Shown: piece after piece, positions 52,898 through 64,000 of the stretch
How positions within the stretch are numbered: position 1 is the stretch's first letter
Layout: every line of letters begins with the position of its first letter
Source: Lucinisca nassula
Lineage: Eukaryota; Mollusca; Bivalvia; Lucinida; Lucinidae
Length of the DNA stretch: 64,000 nucleotides
Assembly (NCBI GenBank): GCA_963580285.1
Contig: OY757021.1
Span: 98,260,149-98,324,148 of the forward strand
Direction of reading: 5' to 3'
The notes under the pieces: generated by a model
The model's input: only the letters and a program-made list of their open reading frames with translations
Databases searched by the model: none
Told to the model about the DNA's origin: nothing
Position numbers and translations under genes: made by a program

Positions 52898-53334
52898 ATG
52901 GAAGGCATCACTAATCTTCTATGTTCTATTCTATATCTTGCCAAATATTTCTTGCTTGCATAGTACAAACTGATTTTGCCTTATGACAATATAATCGATG
53001 TGTGTGGGCTTTTAATTGTCAGTCAGATGAATTAATACGAAATGCGATACAACAATGTCCCATATGGCTATCTAAAATCATATCAAGAAAATTTTCTGGA
53101 AGGAAACGCTGCCACTTCAGCTGCGACTTCAAGTGTTTATCGATAATTCTGCTCTTGCAAGCATCTCTAACATTAAAACATGTGGAGCGATGAAATACAT
53201 GTTTGTTAAATTGTTCTGTTCAGAATGACAGACATTTCAAGCATTGTGTCTCATTGAACCAAAGCCGATTCGGCTTTTCGTTGGACCTGGGCTAATTTCG
53301 GAAAATTGTCTGTCCAAAAGAGAAGTGTTTTCTT

Positions 53335-56300
53335 ATATTTTCGAATTTTCGATACGTTTTTTGTCTGATTCATAGCAGACAAGCACAAACCAGCAACAGA
53401 TTATTGCTCGTTACCGCAGATTGTTAATTCTTTCTCCACGCAGATTAAAAACTTTGTTGACATTCTTTACCGCCATTACTGAACCAGTGGGTTGGGTAAA
53501 CGCAAGCTGAAATTCTATAGAAGCATGTTATGTTCATTCTTCTGAAGAGCCGGTGTGTTGTCGCTGAGCTGTATATTGTTTGACCAGTGTTCTGATTAGC
53601 AATTTGTAGTTCTCAGTGCACTGGCTGTAAAAAAAACTCGGAATCAAGAGTGTTACTTGACACTCACTGGAAGCCTGCCTCACGCATTCCTCTGAGGAGC
53701 CTGTGTGTTGCCAGCAAGTCAGCGAGTGTGGACTGTGTGTATAGCTGACAGACTGTTGGAAACCGAGTGTTGTCAGATATTTGAGTATGCTGAGCTATAT
53801 ATTATTTGGACCACGATCTTCCCGGAAGTTAAATTTTGATAAATTGAAAAAAAACCTTGGCCCAGTATCATAACAGTAAAGTCTTATTTATGTTCCTTCC
53901 TGGTCCTTGTAGTATTTTGGCATTTGGGTTTGGCCTTTGGAAACTAGTGAATGGAACTCACACAGATGATAGTAATTAGGAGTGCAAGATAACAAGCATT
54001 AACAAAGTGACAGATTAACACAGTGCATGCTTTCACTAGGAAGAAGCTCTGAGGGCATACGCAATTCCAAGCCCTCAAGTGGAACAAACTTGGCAATTTA
54101 TATATCCTGGCCGGAGACATCGAAACTAATCCCGGTCTAAGGCTTCGTTGTGGATTTTGCAAAAATAAAATACAGTAAAACTTCAAAGAAATGGGTCGAA
54201 ATTGAGGACTGCGAAAAACGTTTTCATGAACTCAGTAACAAAGATATTAGAGCTTGAACCTGGAGTTGGAACTTGGTATTGCGCCGCCTGCAATGCTGAC
54301 TATTGCCTGTGTAGTGGTGCTGTCCTTAACGACCATAATGCAGTTCAATTTGACCAGTGTTAAATGTGGATACGTACATACTGAATGTTCTTTCATCTCC
54401 GATGCTGAGTATGGCAAATTGATATCATAAAATTGCTCATGGATTTTTCCCAACTGTAAGGTTTTCAATTTTTCAGACTCTTTCTTCAATAAATATATTG
54501 AATTGATAAAGCGAAACAAATCTGAACCTCAATTAACGGAGTTAAATCTCCGACTACTGACACAACAAAGCCAAATTTTGTCAAAGGTTTGAATCTTTGC
54601 AGTAAAAACATCAATGTTATACGAGGTAAAATACTGTAACTTTTAGCTTTTCTGGATACTAACCAACTACATATCGTGGCAATCTATAAAGAAACCTCGG
54701 AGGAAAGTGTACTCATATAAAAAGGCGACTATGAAATTATGAGGAAGGCTGCTCTAAGATTTACAAAGAAGAAATACTTAAATGGTCATTCAGCTGGTCT
54801 GTCCAGGAAAACTTTTATTTGATATCTTTATTCATTCAAACTTCGTCCGAAAAAAAAACTAGCAGGTCTGTATCTTTGATTCCCTATAGGAAGAAAGATT
54901 CGCAGAAGGAATGGGATGCATGCTAAGGCAAAAAAGATGGAAAGTGGTAAACTCCGGGCAAAAATTTGAAAACTTGTGGCGGGTTTGACATCAAAACTCA
55001 ACATAAGTTGTGAATAACTTGTTAGGTGATGTAAAGGCAAATAATCCCAGAGACGTCTACAGGTATATTAATATAATTATTAATCAAGTAATTTCGTATT
55101 GGCCCAGTTACAGGTCCGAGGTCTGCTGTATTGGCCCGAGGTCTGCTGTATTGGCCCGAGGTCGAAGGCCGAGGCTAATACAGCTGACCGAGGGCCTGTA
55201 ACTTGGAAAATACGAAATTACTCGATTAATAGCAATTTTATTAATTTACACAATTAAAATACATAATTTATGATTTTTGATCCCCGGCTAATATTGGTTA
55301 ATACAGGATAATCAATTAATAATAGCCAGAAAAAAAGATAGGCAAGGTATCCCGTTCCTATATAAAAAGAGGAGGGAATGGAGTTTCTGAATCTGACTCT
55401 GAAAATGCAGAGAACTCTTTGGACAATTCAACGACGCGTTTAATAAAACTGAGAAAACAAGAACGTTTCGTTGACTGGAAGATCCACCAAATTCATGGAT
55501 AATATTGTTGGTAGTGATCAAGTTACTTAAAAGCTTGAATCCATCTAAAGCTTTGGGACCTGAATGAACTTCATCATAGAGTCCTAAAGGAACTAACAAA
55601 TAAGCGAGGTCCAGTTTCTGTCCATTTGTTCCAACAGTCTCTCGATACGGGTGAAATCCCCTAGAACGGCCTCTAGTGAACATTTGTCCACTTTTTGTTA
55701 AAAAAGAGACGGGGCTCTTGCTCCTAATTATCGCCCTGTATCCCTGACTTGTGTTCAGTGTAAATTGCTGCAACATATAGTCTGCTCAAGCATCATGATC
55801 CACTTGGATGAACATAAACTTTTGCCTGACAGCTAACAGGCATGGTTGTGAACCTCAGTTGAGCACGGTTATTAATGAATGGGTTAAAATCTTATACAAA
55901 TGGGGACAGGTGGATACATTTATTCTGGACTTCGAGAAGGCTTTTTACACACACCCTCATGAACTACTGAAATCCCAATTATTTGGTTACGTAACTAGTA
56001 CGGCAATGAGCGGACTCTCACATAGATAGATTTCTTTCTTTGCTACAGAAAACAGCGAGTTGTTGTTAATGGTGAATGTTCTGAGTTGGCTCCAGTTTTG
56101 TCGGAGGTGGGATGGGGTGGTCCTCAAGGGACTGTTACTGGCCGACTGTTATCTTACCTGTACATAAATGGTATTTCCACTGATATCAGTTCAGAAATAA
56201 GACTGTTTACAGACGACTGTAATTGCTACTGGGAAATTAAAGATGCAGCGGACTCACTGAAACTTCAGAACGATATATACAGACTAGGATGTTGGGCCCG

Positions 56301-56455
56301 ACTGAAAATGGGACATGAGAGATAGCCCGTTAAAAGCAATATTATGCAGATAACTAGGAAGAGAACCAATAAAATTGAGGCTTCTTACACCTTAGAGAGA
56401 ACATTTATCGAAAATGAGAACATTTATCGAAAATGTTGATTCCATTACGATTACG
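53335..56455 (+). pseudogene. Decayed copy of the PHD/2A LINE
   Basis: Parallel to the LINE at 57040-61112 from its 5' region (AGCAGACAAGCACAAACCAG). Visible parts are the 2A-like GDIETNPG followed by Leu instead of Pro (near 54108-54134), decayed zinc-finger residues, and the start of the endonuclease. A direct jump near 54690 then leads to the end of the endonuclease, an internal loss of about 600 bp. Reverse transcriptase pieces follow, such as LDFEKAF at 55925 and FTDDCNCY at 56205. A MITE (55070-55310) interrupts it. It ends at about 56455, against a PLE 3' fragment. Dozens of stops and shifts; dead. Confidence 0.85.
55070..55245. mobile_element. MITE with CAAGTAATTTCGTATT ends
   Basis: ATTAATCAAGTAATTTCGTA at left and TACGAAATTACTCGATTAAT at right are inverted. 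The centre repeats GTATTGGCCCGAGGTC and CAGTTACAGGTCCGAGG. It sits inside the decayed LINE, which continues at about 55313. Confidence 0.75.
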
Positions 56456-56459
56456 ACGG

Positions 56460-56795
56460 GAGTATTGGGCGATGGTTGCCGCGTAAAATCGATTTAGACC
56501 CCCCCCTCCCCCATCCAGTAAAATTCTTTTCACTCGTCGGACCGTTCCAAGGCGGTTCTTTTGTCGCGGTTTATTTTTGTTATAATTTGTCTTTGAGTGT
56601 ATGTATCGCTTATATTTTTTGTTTTGGATAGCCAATTGGCAATTTTGCGTGAAGGTATGTGTCCTTTTGGCTTTCCGCTATTGATGGTTCCATTAGGGTC
56701 TATAGTTATTTTTCCCTATGGTGTCTCTGATGGGAGCTGTGGGTTAATTGTATTGATTCCTGATCATTGCCTTCACTTCTATTCTTTTGTATTTA
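56460..56795 (+). mobile_element. PLE 3' end fragment
   Basis: GTAAAATCGATTTAGACCCC through CCGTTCCAAGGCGGTTCTTT to the usual 3' terminus. It abuts the decayed LINE on the left and the foldback element on the right. Confidence 0.75.
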
Positions 56796-56861
56796 CGGAA
56801 GAGTATTAAAGCCAGGTATACTTTTATTTTATTATTTTTTTTTATTATTTATTTATAGGTA

Positions 56862-57030
56862 TCTCGAAATTTCTACTTCGAATCTCGAAAGTTCGACTTA
56901 GTATCTCGAAATTAAGACTTAATAACTCGAAATTTTAACTTACTGTCTCGAAATTTCGACTTACTATCTCGAAATTTCTACTTATTATCTCTAGATTTCG
57001 ACTTATTTACTCGAGATTTCGACTTTTTCG
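56862..57030. repeat. Left arm array, first part
   Basis: About nine ~20 bp units around TCTCGAAATTTCGACTTA, which contains the perfect 12-base palindrome TCGAAATTTCGA. Confidence 0.9.
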
Positions 57031-57486
57031 AGAAGCTTTTTTCTTGTTTATTGTTTCTGGTTTCTTGTCTAACTCATATCAGACAAACAAACCAGCAAAA
57101 TATTATTGCTGGTTATCGTAGATTATTAATTTTTTCATTTGTAGATTAATTTTCATTGTTGACATAATTTCCCGCCATTACCACACCAGTGGGTGGGGTA
57201 AACGCAAAAATTGAATTATTCTTTGGAGGCTTGCCACATTCATTTTTCTGAAGAGCCGGTGAGTTGTCAGATATTTGAGTGTGTTGAGCTGTATAAAATT
57301 TAGAACAGGGTGCTGAATAGTCCTTTGTAGCTGTCAGTACACTGTTTGTTAAAAACTCGGATTCAGAATTGTTACTTTCATTTGGAAGAGCCTTGTGTTA
57401 TCAGCTTGTCAGCGAGTGTGGACTGTCCGTACAGCTGGCAGACTATCTTGTAGTATTGTTGACTCAAAGTTGCCCTTTATATTAAA

Positions 57487-60400
57487 ATGAAGGTCTCCCT
57501 GCTTCCCATGGTCTTGATTCTTTGGTTCACCCTTTGGAAATTAAGTAACAGAACCCAACCGGATGATGGAAATCAGGAATGCAGGATTGCAAAAGAGCAA
57601 CACTGCGATAAAACTTCTCAGTACTTGGCTGTAACTAGGAAGCTAGGAAACAAACGACGTTCGGAGGGCTTACGCAACTTTAAGTCCTCAGGTGGAACAA
57701 ATTGGGTCATTCTATTGATCCTGGCCGGAGACATTGAAACTAACCCCGGTCCAAGATTTCGCTGTGGGCTGTGCAAAAAATATTGCAAAGACTCTCAGAA
57801 ATGGGTAGAATGTGAGGACTGTAAAAAGCATTTTCATGCCTCGTGTTCTAAATTGGATGAAAACCAATTGCTAGAGCTTGAAATTGGAATTGGAACTTGG
57901 TATTGCAAAGATTGCAAGGCAGACTGTGGCCTTTGCAGTGGTGATGTTCTAAATGAGCATAAGGCAGTTCAGTGTGACCAGTGTGAAATGTGGATTCACA
58001 CTGATTGCGCTTTCCTTTCAGACGCCGAGTATGGCAAACTGGTTAACTCGAGTTGTTCATGGATATGCCCGAAGTGCGATTTTTTTAATTTTTCTGACTC
58101 GTTCTTCAGCGAACCTATAGAACTGGAAGAAAGAAATAAATTTGAACCTCTGTCAAAGGAGAAAGGAGTAAAATCTCCGACTACTGACATGAGAAAGCCG
58201 AATTTTGTAAAAGGTTTGAAACTTTGCAGTATTAACATTAACGGTTTAAGAGGAAAGATACTTGAACTTTTAGCTTTCCTTGATACTCACCAACCACATA
58301 TTGTGGCTATTCAGGAAACAAAGATTGACAGTTCAATTATGACTTCGGAGCTTTTCCCTGAAACTTGCGAATACAGTGTCTACAGAAAAGATTGAAACAC
58401 TCATGGCGGCGGGGTGATGTTGCTCGTTCACAGAGATATCCCTCATATGCCATTCATGGAACTGGAAAACGATTCAGAATCTGTCTGGGTTAAGGTTTTT
58501 GCAAACAAAACTTCCCACTTTATTGCAAGTTGGTATCGACCACCTAAAGACACTGTCGAAAACTTCCACTTATTTAAAGATCAGCTTGATCGCATTAAGT
58601 CTCAGAATAAGGGTAAAAAACTTCCTGCAGTACATGTCTTAGGCGACTTCAACTTCAGAGAGATTGTTTGGCCAGATAGGCTCAGCAAACAAGGCACGAT
58701 GCTGAGTCCGTCAGAGGGACAGGTGTTGGTCGACATCATGAATGATCATGGCTTGGAACAGGTTGTTGACTTCCCTACTCGAGATAGAAACACTTTGGAT
58801 TTGATTCTTACAACTTTGCCAGGACAGTTTGGGGATATTCAATCCCCGGACAAACTAAGTGATCATGATATTGTCTCTGGATTTTTGAAAATCTTCATAC
58901 CACCTATAAAGAAACCTCGTAGAAAGGTGTACTTATATCAAAAGGGTGACTATGAAACTATGAGGAAGGATGCCCTAAAATTTGCAAGAGAGAAATACTT
59001 TAATGGTCATTCAGACGCTCGGTCTGTCCAGGAGAACTTTGATTTGATAAAGTCTTTCATTCAAGCTTCGTCCGAAAATCATATCCCCTCCAAAACTAGT
59101 AGGTCTGTATCTTCAATTCCTTGGATCACACCAGAAATAAGAAGAAAAATTCGGAAGAGAAATAAGATTCATGCTAAGGCAAAAAAGTCGGGAAGTGGTA
59201 AACTCAGAGCAAAATTTGAAAACTTGAGACGAGAAATTAAAAATGACATAAAAATCAGCATGATCAGTATGTAAATAACTTGGTAGGTGATGTAAAGGCG
59301 AATCCCAGAGACTTCTACAGATATATCAATAGCCAGAAGAAAGATAGGCAAGGTATCCCACCCCTTAATAAAAGAGGAGGGAACGGGGTTGCTGAATCGG
59401 ACTCTGAAAGGGCAGAGGAATTGGTTGGTCAATTCAATGATGCATTTAATAAAACTGAGTTCAACGAGGTTCCATTGACTGGAAGATCGGCCCCTTTCAT
59501 GGAAAATATTGTTGTATCCTCTGCGGGAGTGATCAAATTACTTAAAGGCTTGAACCCTTCTAAAGCTTTAGGGCCTGATGAGCTTCATCCTAGAGTCCTG
59601 AAGGAACTAGCAAACGAGTTAGGTCCAGTTTTTGCTCATCTTTTCCAACAATCTCTCGATACGGGTGAAATTCCCAAAGAATGGCTCCTAGCGAACATCT
59701 GTCCACTTTTCAAAAAAGGGGACAGGGCTCTTGCTCGTAATTATCGCCCGGTGTCACTGACATGTGTTCTATGTAAATTGCTTGAACACATAGTCTGCTC
59801 AAACATCATGGCCCACTTGGATGAACATAAACTTTTGTCAGACAGACAACATGCATTTAGGAAAAGGCATAGTTGCGAAACTCAGTTGAGCACGGTTATT
59901 AATGAGTGGGCAAAAATCCTGGACAAAGGGGGGCAGGTGGACACATTTATTCTGGACTTTGAGAAGGCTTTTGACACCCCTCCTCATGAACTACTTAAAT
60001 CCAAATTATTTGGTTATGGAATTGGTGGGAAGACCCTTGAATGGATAGATTCCTTCCTTTGCTACAGAAAACAGCGTGTTGTTGTTAATGGTGAATCTTC
60101 AGTATGGGCGCCAGTTTTGTCTGGAGTCCCACAAGGGACCGTTCTTGGTCCTCTATTGTTCTCCATGTACATCAATGATATTTCCACTGATATTGACTCA
60201 GAAATAAGACTGTTCGCGGATGACTGTGTTTGTTACCGGGAAATTAGAGATACAGATGACTCACTGAAACTTCAGGCTGACATAGATAGATTAGGATGTT
60301 GGGCCAGAAAATGGGGCATGAGATTTCAACCAGTTAAATGCAATATTATGCAGATAACAAGGAAGAGATCTAATAAAGTTGAGGCTTCTTACACCTTAGA

Positions 60401-61032
60401 GGGAACGGTCCTCGAAAATGTGAATTCCATTAAATACCTTGGTGTGACAATCACTCACGATTTGAGATGGAATACACACATTAGCAATATGTGTACAAAG
60501 GCGAATAGAACACTTGGTTTCCTGAGGCGAAATCTTCATCAGTGTCCTCAGGATGTGAAAGAAACAGCATACAGGGAACTTGTTCGCCCAATCTTGGAAT
60601 ATGGTAGTTGCATCTGGGACCCAAGCGGAGTGGTCCTAAATGAAGAAATTGAAAAAGTTCAGAATAGAGCTGCTAGATTTGTAACTGGAAATTATTGCTT
60701 TGAAACTGGGAGCATGACTGGAATTCTAGGAAAATTAAGATGGGAGTCTCTCAAGAAAAGGAGAAGAGACAGTAGGCTCATACTCTTATACAAAGGTCTA
60801 AAGGGTGCTGCCAGCATTCCAACAGATGACCTTGTTCCCCCAGCTAGGCATTGTAGAAAACACCATTCAATGACGTTTCAGACCCTTACTGCAAGAACAG
60901 ATATTTATAAAGAATCGTTTTCCCCCGAACCATTAGAGATTGGAATGCCCTTCCCGATTCTATTATTTTGACGGCTGAAGGTGCTGAGGATTGTGTAGCT
61001 AAGTTTACATCTTTGGTTAGAGCTAGGGACTA
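57487..61032 (+). pseudogene. LINE polyprotein: 2A, PHD fingers, endonuclease, RT
   Basis: It starts at an ATG with a hydrophobic segment (MKVSLLPMVLILWFTLWKL). A 2A-like translational-skip motif GDIETNPGP lies at residues 81-89. Two PHD-like zinc fingers follow (about residues 92-200, ending SWICPKC), then the apurinic-type endonuclease (INGLRG, QETK, later LGDFNF and LSDHDIVS). The reverse transcriptase has YRPVSLT, DFEKAFDT, GVPQGTVLGPLL and the catalytic LFADDC, and the C-terminal region ends at a TAA near 61032. Three lesions: TGA at 58393-58395 in the endonuclease (a CpG transition is likely), a frameshift near 59265, and another near 60925. These make it a young but inactive copy. The 2A motif would release the hydrophobic N-terminal peptide from the rest during translation. 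Confidence 0.93.
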
Positions 61033-61089
61033 ACTTCCCATATCACAGGTCCTGGTGTATGAATGTCATTTGACGTGTCACCAGTAACA

Positions 61090-61112
61090 ATTCTGATTCT
61101 GATTCTGATTCT
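61090..61112. repeat. (ATTCTG)n 3' terminus of the LINE
   Basis: Four tandem hexamers at the 3' end of the element, as in LINE families that prime on short repeats. Confidence 0.85.
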
Positions 61113-61330
61113 GACTTACTATCTCGAACTTTTGACATAATAATCCGAAATTTCGACTTAGCATCTCGATATTTCTACTTAGTATCTCGAGATTTCGACT
61201 TATTAACTCGAACTTTCGACTTAGTATCTTGCAATTTCGACTTACTATCTCGACATTTCGACATAATAACTCGAAATTTCGCCTTAGTAGCTCGAAATTT
61301 CGATTTAATATCTCAACAGTACGAGATATT
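61113..61330. repeat. Left arm array, second part
   Basis: The same units and orientation as 56862-57030, displaced by the LINE. It ends in TCAACAGTACGAGATATTAA. Confidence 0.88.
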
Positions 61331-62700
61331 AACTCGGGTAAGTGTTAAACACCCCCGTTTCATTATACCCCCGCTTTGAAAAATTGCGAGTATATTGATT
61401 TTCATCTGTTCCTCCTTACTTTAGTCCGTCCGTCCGTCTGTCCGGATGTCTGTGTGTCTCTCTCTGTCGGACGTCCGTCCCTCCGTCCCGATAAAACATA
61501 TTGTTGCGTCAAAAAATTCTCAAGGACCAGAAAAGCTAGACTCTTAAAATGTATGCAAATTATAACAACCACTTTTAGATCAAAGCACTGACAACACTGG
61601 TGGGTCGATTGTCTTTGAGTGCAGATTGAGTCAATTAATAACACTGGTGGGTCGATTGTCTTTGAGTGCAGATTGAGTCAATTAATAACACTGGTGGGTC
61701 GATTGTCTTTGAGTGCAGATTGAGTCAATTAATAACACTGGTGGGTCGATTGTCTTTGAGTGCAGACTGAGTCAATTAATTATCAAATGACCGAAAGTTA
61801 CTAACTACAGAAGCTTCCCGCCTGCTATTGTCTACGTGAATGTCACTGACAATAATCCAAATCCTGTACCAGTTAGTTATAGCAGCGCTAGTCTTCTCCT
61901 TGTGGCGCCAGAAGATAGAAAAATCTGGACTGGGCTGGTGAACATGATCCTTGGCAAATAGTGTAGGCCCTGATCAGACGCCGCAGAACAGAGCTTCTAT
62001 AAATAACCGGTACTTCGATGCTGTTCATGGTCAGCGACAGTCACGTGAACAATGGCAGGCGGAAAGCTTCTGTAGCAAGTTTCTTTGGGTCGAATGATAA
62101 AAATTCGACCCATAAAATGGTAGACTGTGCAACACGAACACAACAAAGCAACGATCGACCAGAAAATGTGGTACGTTGCGTGTTCAAGATGTATCATTCT
62201 TCGCTTAGGAAAAGAGCAACAGATTCCCATACTCTACGTCTCATCCAATCGGTCAGACGTCAAATTTGATGAATGCTCAGCTCTTGCCACGTGCGATGCA
62301 GAGCTGCTTCCCGTTCGTCCAGATTCTGCGCAAGGGGTGGCGGAGTCCATGTTCTGTTTCGGACGCCCAAGAATCTTTCAAATTTGTTCCAGGCGAGTCA
62401 AATCTGGGCTTCTAGCCAAGCCAATGTCTTAATTCCGCCGACGCTACCCCAGAACGGCGTGGTCTAGCACAAAGGTCTAGTGGCAAATGGTTGGTTCTCA
62501 AAAATGAGGTATAACTTTTGGCGTTAAGCTATCACCATATTTAGTCCGACGTCATTTTTATAATGAAGTTGTGGAAAGTTGGCTCTGATATCTGAGGTCT
62601 ATTTCCAACTCTGGGTTGGCCAGAAAAGATTCCTGTTACAGCCAATCAATATTCAGAGTTGCATGCAGGTCGCAGATCACAGAGCCAGCCTTGAGTTATC
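61331..62700. other. Interior of the foldback-like element
   Basis: It contains a C/T/G-rich GTCCGTCCGTCTGTC stretch (61425-61490), a 47 bp tandem repeat (61593-61780) and three short frames (61997-62470) without a recognised domain. No transposase motif was seen. Confidence 0.5.
61593..61780. repeat. 47 bp tandem repeat, four copies
   Basis: Units starting AACACTGGTGGGTCGATTGT at 61593, 61640, 61687 and 61734. They are nearly identical, with one base changed in the last copy, so the array is recent. Confidence 0.95.
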
Positions 62701-62704
62701 ATTT

Positions 62705-62962
62705 TGAAATTTCGAGATACTAAGTCGAAATTTTGAGTTATAATGTCGATTTTTCGAGATCATGAGTCGAAATTTCGAGTTAATAAGTCAAAAATTCAAG
62801 ATACATGTACTAAGTCGAAATTTCGAGTTATTAAATCGAAATTTTGAGATACTAAGTCGAAATTTTGAGATAGTAAGTATCAATTTCGAGTTAATATGTT
62901 GAAAGTTCGAGTTAGTAAGTCGGACTTTCGAGATACTAAGTCGAAATTTCGAGATACCTATC
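62705..62962. repeat. Right arm array
   Basis: About thirteen units of the left-arm repeat in inverted orientation (TAAGTCGAAATTTCGAGATA). Confidence 0.9.
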
Positions 62963-63069
62963 AAAAAAATAAAAGTATACATGGCCCTAATGCTCTTCCG
63001 TACATATTTGACTGCTGGTTGGTTTTATGACACTTAGAAAATAAAATTATTTATTTCATGTTAAAGGGC

Positions 63070-63215
63070 GAAAACCGGAGTACCTGGAGATAAATAACCT
63101 TACTTTCCGTTGCTTAGCCTGGCGTCGGACATGTGACCCGAGTGAGGCGCGAACCCACAGCGGCGGAAGATGAAATCATAGAGACCCACGAGGTCACGGA
63201 GGCCCGTTGTTACAA
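63070..63215 (-). mobile_element. tRNA-derived SINE, second type
   Basis: On the minus strand, GCCTCCGTGACCTCGTGGGT (A-box-like) and GTGGGTTCGCGCCTCAC (B-box-like) are well preserved, followed by TCGGGTCACATGTCCG. Confidence 0.7.
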
Positions 63216-63788
63216 GATATGAGCAAGTATACATTTGTAGGACACAAAAAAATGATTAAGAACAGCAAACATAATGTCGTCATTCAGGAAACACTGACGA
63301 AGCAAGATCAATAATGACTTCAAGACAGGCATAACCCATTTTGTTCCGAATAGAAGCCTTCACTTTACATGTATATTTAGCAGAGGGCCATTTCGGAACG
63401 AGTATTTGTAAGTGTACATGTGTGTTTTTATTTTATTTATTTATTTAATTTTTTCATATCTGATTAAGAATTTCGATATGAAGGGAATTATTAAAAAAAG
63501 CCGTACCACTAAGCCTAAAAATAGGGGTGTTGAGTTAAGTTTAGACATTTATTTAGAAAAAGGCTGGAAAGAGTCAAGTCACGGCCCTGATAAGACGCCG
63601 CGTTTTGTTGCGTGACTGTTTACAAGTGTTCCGTTTGGAGGGTTTCCCGAATAAAAACTGGTTGAGACAGCTGTGGAAATACCGTAAAAATCCTAAAAAT
63701 TCGGACACCTTGAGGACATGCTGTAATTCTCCTAAACATTCATGATCTGGCAAGGAGTCCAAAAGTGCAGACGGAAGAGCAAAGAGTG
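63216..63788. other. Unassigned stretch with short repeats
   Basis: A palindrome at 63574-63625 (AAGTCACGGCCCTGATAAGA ... GCGTGACTGTTT) belongs to the GATCAGACGC family. 63688-63745 repeats 42510-42560 (CCTAAAAATTCGGACACCTT). No gene. Confidence 0.45.
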
Positions 63789-63832
63789 TAATAATAATAA
63801 TAATAATAATAATAACAATAATAATAATAATC
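63789..63832. repeat. (AAT)n microsatellite
   Basis: About fourteen copies of a three-base unit with one C interruption. Confidence 0.93.
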
Positions 63833-64000
63833 GTCATTATTTTGAGAGTGTAACCGGTAGACCCTGCAGACCCTGATCAGACTGCTCCTGATGATTGTCT
63901 TAGTCTATCAGTCCGAATACTTAGAATTATTACGGTTTTATGACAAATACATTCAAAGAAAAAATGCCTTCTTTGTAAGTTTGGAGTTTATCGTCCAAGT

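Larger units (their letters stand above)
57040..61112 (+). mobile_element. Near full-length non-LTR retrotransposon (CR1/Jockey-like)
   Basis: It has a 5' region of about 450 bp, one long coding region (57487-61032) and a short 3' region ending in four ATTCTG repeats. It has inserted within a TCGAAATTTCGACTTA array, which continues directly after the last repeat. A simple-sequence 3' end instead of poly-A fits the CR1/L2 side of the LINEs. The 5' edge is placed by comparison with 53335 and is approximate. Confidence 0.88.
56795..63004. mobile_element. Foldback-like element with TCGAAATTTCGACTTA arms
   Basis: Left: TACGGAAGAG, about 15 bp, GTATACTTTTATTTT, then an array of ~20 bp units of the type TATCTCGAAATTTCGACTTA. 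The right end read in reverse gives TACGGAAGAG, GTATACTTTTATTTT and the same array. Removing the LINE leaves a structure of about 2.1 kb with arms of 440 and 270 bp and a 1.4 kb centre. No transposase was found. The exact outer edge and target duplication remain unclear (TATTT occurs on both sides, but at unequal distance). Confidence 0.7.

Noticed and set aside
61997..62470. Three overlapping short frames in the foldback interior
   Set aside because: There are no recognised domains and no splice structure, and both strands are open over the same stretch. They may be unconstrained transposon interior.

Overview
This is a eukaryotic, AT-rich, repeat-dominated window. It reads like accessory or intergenic DNA of a bivalve (or closely related) mollusc. 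That is an inference from the mixture of repeats: a SINE ending in GACGGGGACGTTAAAC plus CAAA repeats, tRNA-derived SINEs, Penelope-like elements with hammerhead ribozymes, a 2A-carrying PHD-finger LINE, palindromic MITEs and pearl/HINE-like tandem elements. There is no bacterial-style gene organisation, no rRNA and no convincing tRNA gene. Only two stretches look like host coding sequence: a terminal exon on the minus strand at 17214-18122, possibly the C-terminal exon of a KCNQ-type potassium channel, and a candidate 57-codon internal exon on the plus strand at 52504-52674.

Layout. 0-9 kb: small inverted-repeat elements, the 3' end of a Penelope-like element (PLE), a LINE tail, then a decayed PLE reverse transcriptase (5.1-7.1 kb) bracketed by two copies of a ~200 bp sequence. 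9.2-11.4 kb: a SINE with target duplication and a near-complete mariner (two lesions) sitting inside a foldback MITE. 12.6-16.5 kb: broken PLE pieces interrupted by MITEs and by a hammerhead unit. 16.7-18.1 kb: a hammerhead (retrozyme-like) monomer and the host terminal exon, same strand. 19.0-21.7 kb: a second PLE copy (minus) whose reverse transcriptase is split by a 555 bp partial dimer of the hammerhead unit. 22-29.5 kb: palindromic MITEs and SINEs. 29.97-32.16 kb: a foldback-like element carrying a SINE with a 14 bp duplication. 32.5-35.1 kb: a palindromic MITE interrupted by a 2.3 kb tandem-repeat element. 35.8-38.5 kb: two related MITEs, one carrying a 277 bp tandem repeat. 38.6-43.9 kb: PLE 3' ends with nested MITEs, a Tc1 relic, SINEs.

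45.0-51.5 kb is the most striking region: a 6.5 kb element with exact 8 bp target duplications, whose inverted terminal repeats are long arrays of a ~21 bp unit with core GGCGTAGTAACGC. 53.3-56.4 kb is a decayed LINE copy. 56.8-63.0 kb is a further foldback-like structure with TATCTCGAAATTTCGACTTA arrays in its arms, and a near full-length LINE (57.0-61.1 kb) has inserted into its left arm.

Working logic. Most of the sequence is explained by transposition layered over itself. Because insertions lie inside recognisable repeats, several empty sites can be reconstructed by comparing copies, which gives relative ages and insertion rules. Three independent structures share one architecture (inverted arms built of short tandem repeats), and three separate segments carry type I hammerhead folds (four folds in all). 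These two themes are the best candidates for under-described biology here.
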